From Desulfobacteraceae bacterium (lineage in GTDB: Bacteria > Desulfobacterota > Desulfobacteria > Desulfobacterales > Desulfobacteraceae), in assembly GCA_011390435.1 (NCBI GenBank), contig JAABSK010000014.1, positions 11,100 through 24,122 on the forward strand: DNA of 13,023 bases, in the 5' to 3' direction. The notes under the pieces were generated by a model. That model ran no database searches, was not told where the DNA came from, and was given only the letters and a program-made list of their open reading frames with translations. Each line of letters begins with the position of its first letter. Positions within the stretch are counted from its first letter, which is position 1. This document shows, piece after piece, positions 11,576 to 13,023 of the stretch. The translations under genes and the position numbers were made by a program.

Positions 11576-13023
11576 TTATCCCGATTCCGTCAGGGTACAC
11601 ACCGACGTGGTAAAGTCCTCTTTGTCCATGCGCTCCAGGCATTTCCAGCCGGCCTTGTTCAAAAAGCGGTCCACTGCATTTGCCTCCGGCTCAAACACAA
11701 AACAATAGACCACATCATCTGCTTTGAATTTCAGACCGTCTCGGACAGGCATCAGGTGATTGTTCCTGCGAATTGCCGCACAGATCAGGCCACTGCCGGA
11801 ATACTCTGTAAAAAACGATGCGTCAACAGGCGCCACCAAAGGGTCTGCCGTGTGCTGCCATTTCTGCAGGCCCACCTGTTTTGCCGTAAAGCGCCGGTTC
11901 CAGGCGTCAACATCCACAGGACGGGCAAAAATCAGGGCAGTATCGGTTTTGTGGAGCATTTTCACGGTCAAGGAGATGGTATCGGTTTTTAAAACCGCGT
12001 ACAGGGCAACAGATTTTGACTCTTCTTTCACCTTTTGAACAAACAGATAATTGACTTCATCATTGGCAGTCAGGGCCAATGCCCCCCTGCGGATGTCAAT
12101 CTCTGCGCGCAGCAGATACCGGGCCCGAAGGCCGTTGCCATAAATCACCCGCGTGCAGTCTTTTTCAGCAGCCTGGCAATAATCTGCATTGGAATCGATG
12201 CAGATAACCTCCTGACCCTCCTCTTTGAACAGTTTTGCCACAGCCCGCGCCAGGGCATTGGCACCGAGAATGACCCAGCCCACCTGGCTGGGGCGGCGCA
12301 ACCCCAGAAAACCCGCCACCATCCCACCGGTAAGACCTGCAAACACCACTGTCACTGCGATCACCAGAAAAACCAGTGCCCGCAGCTCATACCCTCCGGT
12401 CAGCCCTTTTTCCGTAAATGCCGCCGCAAAAAAAGAAGCCACCGCCGCAGCCACGATTCCCCTGGGACCAATCCATGCAATAAACCCCCGCTCTTTCCAG
12501 CTCAATCCGGAAAACGCGGTCCCTGCCAGCACAGCTGCCGGTCGAACCAGAAACATCAACACCAGGACAACACCCACAGCCGGCCAGCCCAGATCAACAA
12601 CCTGTGACAGGCGCACATCTGCAGCCAGCAGCACAAACAGCATGCCGATAAGCAGAACTGTCAGCTCTTCTTTGAACTCCACCAGATCCCGCAACGCATA
12701 AGAACTGAAGTTACCAACGACAATGCCGGCCATGGTTACGGCAGCAATGCCGCTTTCATGAAGCATCAGGTTGCTGCATTGAAAAAGGGCCAATATCACT
12801 GCAAGGGTAAAAACGTTTTCCGTTCCTTCCGGAATCAGGCGGCGGATACGATAAAAAAACAACAGCGCCACGCCTGTGGCAGCACCGATTCCCGCTCCAA
12901 ACCCAAGGCGGGAGATGACATGCCAGCTCCACACCAGGGGACTGCCGACCGCCGGACTCAAAGCCGCCTCAAGTGCCACCGTTGCCACAACTGCGCCAAG
13001 CGCATCAATCAATACGCCCTCAG
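11576..13023 (-). CDS. NhaP-like (CPA1) cation:proton antiporter with TrkA-N/RCK regulatory domain, 5' end missing
   Basis: The frame is open to the right edge, so the protein is N-terminally cut; about 482 residues are visible. The first residues, EGVLIDALGAVVATVALEA, correspond to the EG.LIDP.GA segment of NhaP-like antiporters. About seven hydrophobic helices follow, including the W-x-GPRGIVAAAVASFFA helix typical of CPA1 transporters (polar Arg within a helix). The second half is cytoplasmic: a Rossmann TrkA-N domain (VGWVILGANALARAVAKLF..VICIDSN), in which GANALA replaces the usual GxGxxG, then an RCK-C-like part (SGSGLICAAIRRN, DDVVYCFVFEPEAN). This points to sodium or potassium/proton exchange gated by nucleotide or ligand binding. 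gntR follows on the same strand after 58 bp with no terminator seen, so some readthrough into gntR-trpBA is possible. Confidence 0.9.
   Translation of the reverse strand, partial: EGVLIDALGAVVATVALEAALSPAVGSPLVWSWHVISRLGFGAGIGAATGVALLFFYRIRRLIPEGTENVFTLAVILALFQCSNLMLHESGIAAVTMAGIVVGNFSSYALRDLVEFKEELTVLLIGMLFVLLAADVRLSQVVDLGWPAVGVVLVLMFLVRPAAVLAGTAFSGLSWKERGFIAWIGPRGIVAAAVASFFAAAFTEKGLTGGYELRALVFLVIAVTVVFAGLTGGMVAGFLGLRRPSQVGWVILGANALARAVAKLFKEEGQEVICIDSNADYCQAAEKDCTRVIYGNGLRARYLLRAEIDIRRGALALTANDEVNYLFVQKVKEESKSVALYAVLKTDTISLTVKMLHKTDTALIFARPVDVDAWNRRFTAKQVGLQKWQHTADPLVAPVDASFFTEYSGSGLICAAIRRNNHLMPVRDGLKFKADDVVYCFVFEPEANAVDRFLNKAGWKCLERMDKEDFTTSVCTLTESG

Noticed and set aside
1..13023. Mobile element, CRISPR array, tRNA or rRNA
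   Set aside because: No transposase, integrase, terminal repeats, regularly spaced repeats or tRNA cloverleaf ends were seen on either strand.

Overview
The window looks like chromosomal DNA of a strictly anaerobic, probably sulfate-reducing Desulfobacterota bacterium (Desulfobacteraceae-like). This placement is inferred, not proven. It rests on an AhbB-type siroheme decarboxylase (alternative heme pathway), a B12-binding radical SAM enzyme, an MtnA, DUF2959 and DUF169 proteins, an orphan PAS-hybrid kinase, and roughly 50% G+C. I see no phage, transposon, CRISPR, tRNA or rRNA. Coding density is high, and most genes have recognisable families.

Layout. (1) 1-2589, minus strand: a tight row transcribed leftwards, DUF2959 lipoprotein > mtnA > ahbB > radical SAM/B12 protein (cut by the left edge). 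Gaps are 22 bp and 10 bp, followed by an 11-nt overlap, so it is probably one operon. (2) 2590-2966: the only sizeable non-coding stretch, a divergent control region. It holds candidate promoters both ways, a terminator-like hairpin just before the lipoprotein RBS, an imperfect tandem repeat, and a strong hairpin just before the helicase RBS. (3) 2967-4783, plus strand: RhlE-like DEAD-box RNA helicase and, 17 bp later, a family-16 methyltransferase. The methyltransferase gene contains a perfect 16-bp inverted repeat (34 nt in all). (4) 4870-6936, plus: a soluble PAS-PAS-HisKA-HATPase-REC hybrid kinase with no partner next to it. (5) 7072-8744, plus: an SDR oxidoreductase and a DUF169 protein, each with a strong ribosome binding site. 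(6) 8745-13023, minus: a CPA1/NhaP-like antiporter with a TrkA-N domain (cut by the right edge), then gntR-trpB-trpA. In that row the gntR stop abuts the trpB start and trpB overlaps trpA by 8 nt.

How it fits together. The left operon can be read as SAM/tetrapyrrole housekeeping: siroheme decarboxylation uses radical-SAM chemistry downstream, and MtnA belongs to salvage of the thio- or deoxy-ribose left over from SAM. The right operon is a tryptophan synthase pair without the rest of the trp pathway. It sits under a HutC-type GntR regulator that probably controls itself through a TGTC-NN-GACA dyad at 11554-11563.

The items most worth a second look are the 34-nt perfect inverted repeat inside the methyltransferase gene, the GntR-governed stand-alone trpBA unit with its operator and out-of-frame leader ORF, a G9 tract in trpA, and the structured helicase leader. 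I found no clear undescribed multi-gene system. The candidates closest to one are gntR-trpBA and the SDR-DUF169 pair.
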